DNA of 64,000 bases. It comes from Butyrivibrio sp. YAB3001 (GTDB taxonomy: Bacteria > Bacillota > Clostridia > Lachnospirales > Lachnospiraceae). Positions 63,665 to 64,000 of this stretch are shown here, in pieces; position 1 is the stretch's first letter, and each line of letters begins with the position of its first letter. The position numbers and the translations under genes are program-made. The DNA lies in NCBI RefSeq assembly GCF_900112195.1, contig NZ_FOKR01000006.1, positions 179,517 to 243,516 of the forward strand, in the 5' to 3' direction. Under the pieces are notes generated by a model, which saw nothing but the letters and a program-made list of their open reading frames with translations, made no database searches and had not been told where the DNA came from.

Positions 63665-64000
63665 TGTACCCCATGTCAAGTACAAATTAAGCTATAGGCA
63701 TATCTAATTACAGCACATTATTTATCTATATATCAAACATCTCCAAGAGGATATATTCCTGTGGTGATGTACTTATAGTATTCATTCGGAGATAGCTTTG
63801 CTAACTGCCACTGATATCTTTCATTGTTATAGTAGTCCATCCAATCATCTATGATTGCTTTTACTTCCCTATATTTTTTGCATTCTGACAGATCTATCTC
63901 ATCTTTCATATGACCAAAGAAGCTTTCCTGAGGGGCGTTATCCCAGCAATTGGCTTTTCTGGACATTGATTGCCTAAGCCCTTTGTCCTTGACCAGCTTT
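63665..64000 (-). mobile_element. IS3-family (IS150 group) insertion sequence, right part
   Basis: The outer end starts with TGTACCCCATGTCAAGTACA (63665-63684), a TG-starting terminal repeat as in IS3 elements, followed by the 3' end of the transposase gene. The rest lies beyond the window. It interrupts the Rpn-like gene at 63664. Confidence 0.7.
63733..64000 (-). CDS. IS3-family transposase OrfB, C-terminal part (runs off the right edge)
   Basis: About 89 codons inside the window, with frame open through the edge. SMSRKANCWDNAPQESFFG carries the third catalytic residue (Glu) of the DDE triad, and DWMDYYNNERYQWQL is the standard end of IS150-type transposases. C-terminal sequence looks intact, so the element could be active. 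The missing part lies to the right. Confidence 0.9.
   Translation of the reverse strand, partial: KLVKDKGLRQSMSRKANCWDNAPQESFFGHMKDEIDLSECKKYREVKAIIDDWMDYYNNERYQWQLAKLSPNEYYKYITTGIYPLGDV

Overview
The window looks like the chromosome of a low-GC, strictly fermentative Firmicute of the Lachnospiraceae, most probably the Butyrivibrio/Pseudobutyrivibrio group. This is inferred from gene content: plant-polysaccharide enzymes (GH51 arabinofuranosidase, xylulokinase, GH2, a sialate-O-acetylesterase-type esterase, and a domain-permuted GH3 of the kind known from Butyrivibrio and Ruminococcus), a c subunit with a Na+-type two-carboxylate site, and Gram-positive lipoproteins. No rRNA, tRNA or CRISPR array was seen. 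Most genes are on the minus strand.

Region by region. 1-4500 is a leftward amino-acid uptake operon. It starts from a strong promoter overlapped by a palindrome, followed by a lipoprotein that fuses two different binding-protein families (SBP_bac_3 and NlpA/MetQ), then MetN, MetI, a HisM/GlnP-type permease and the start of a second such permease. 4545-10185 is a two-gene esterase/GH2 operon. 10360-11217 is an orphan membrane protein. 11599-15049 holds GH51 arabinofuranosidase, a small Cys-rich protein and xylulokinase. 15361-19434 holds a DUF2974 lipase-like protein, an unknown protein and a membrane EAL phosphodiesterase. 19593-26966 is a complete F1Fo ATP synthase operon. 27385-29226 is aspS. 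29373-32793 holds a secreted protein with a KPVIYLYP motif and a permuted GH3.

33090-34794 contains the mgtE Mg2+ transporter behind a structured leader with a small overlapping ORF. Next to it is a likely type I toxin-antitoxin pair: a 39-residue holin-like membrane peptide and a convergent antisense RNA of about 100 nt. Neither small gene shows in a normal ORF list. 34921-45914 is mixed: a DUF3298-type lipoprotein, GH13, a GT4 with an amphipathic tail, a membrane protein, a PHP phosphoesterase, a SpoU methylase, an AAA-ATPase/nuclease-fold protein and an SDR epimerase.

46187-64000 is accessory. A scar zone (Rpn-type remnant, XRE regulator, GT2 pseudogene with in-frame stops) borders a long leftward surface-polysaccharide operon (47923-62990) driven from a TTGACA promoter near 63180. 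It combines a KdsC-like phosphatase, an HMGL-type aldolase fused to an unknown Rossmann-like domain, a CMP-Kdo-synthetase-like transferase, a nucleotide-sugar dehydrogenase, an FkbH-type protein fused to a probable SGNH domain, a Wzx flippase, several glycosyltransferases, and TarI plus TagF/TarL-type polyol-phosphate enzymes. The right edge is an Rpn-type gene cut by an IS3-family element that runs off the window.

The most novel-looking parts are the aldolase/CMP-transferase/phosphatase trio, which has no NeuB- or KdsA-type synthase in view and may make an unusual CMP-activated sugar acid, the dual-binding-protein transporter, and the mgtE leader ORF.
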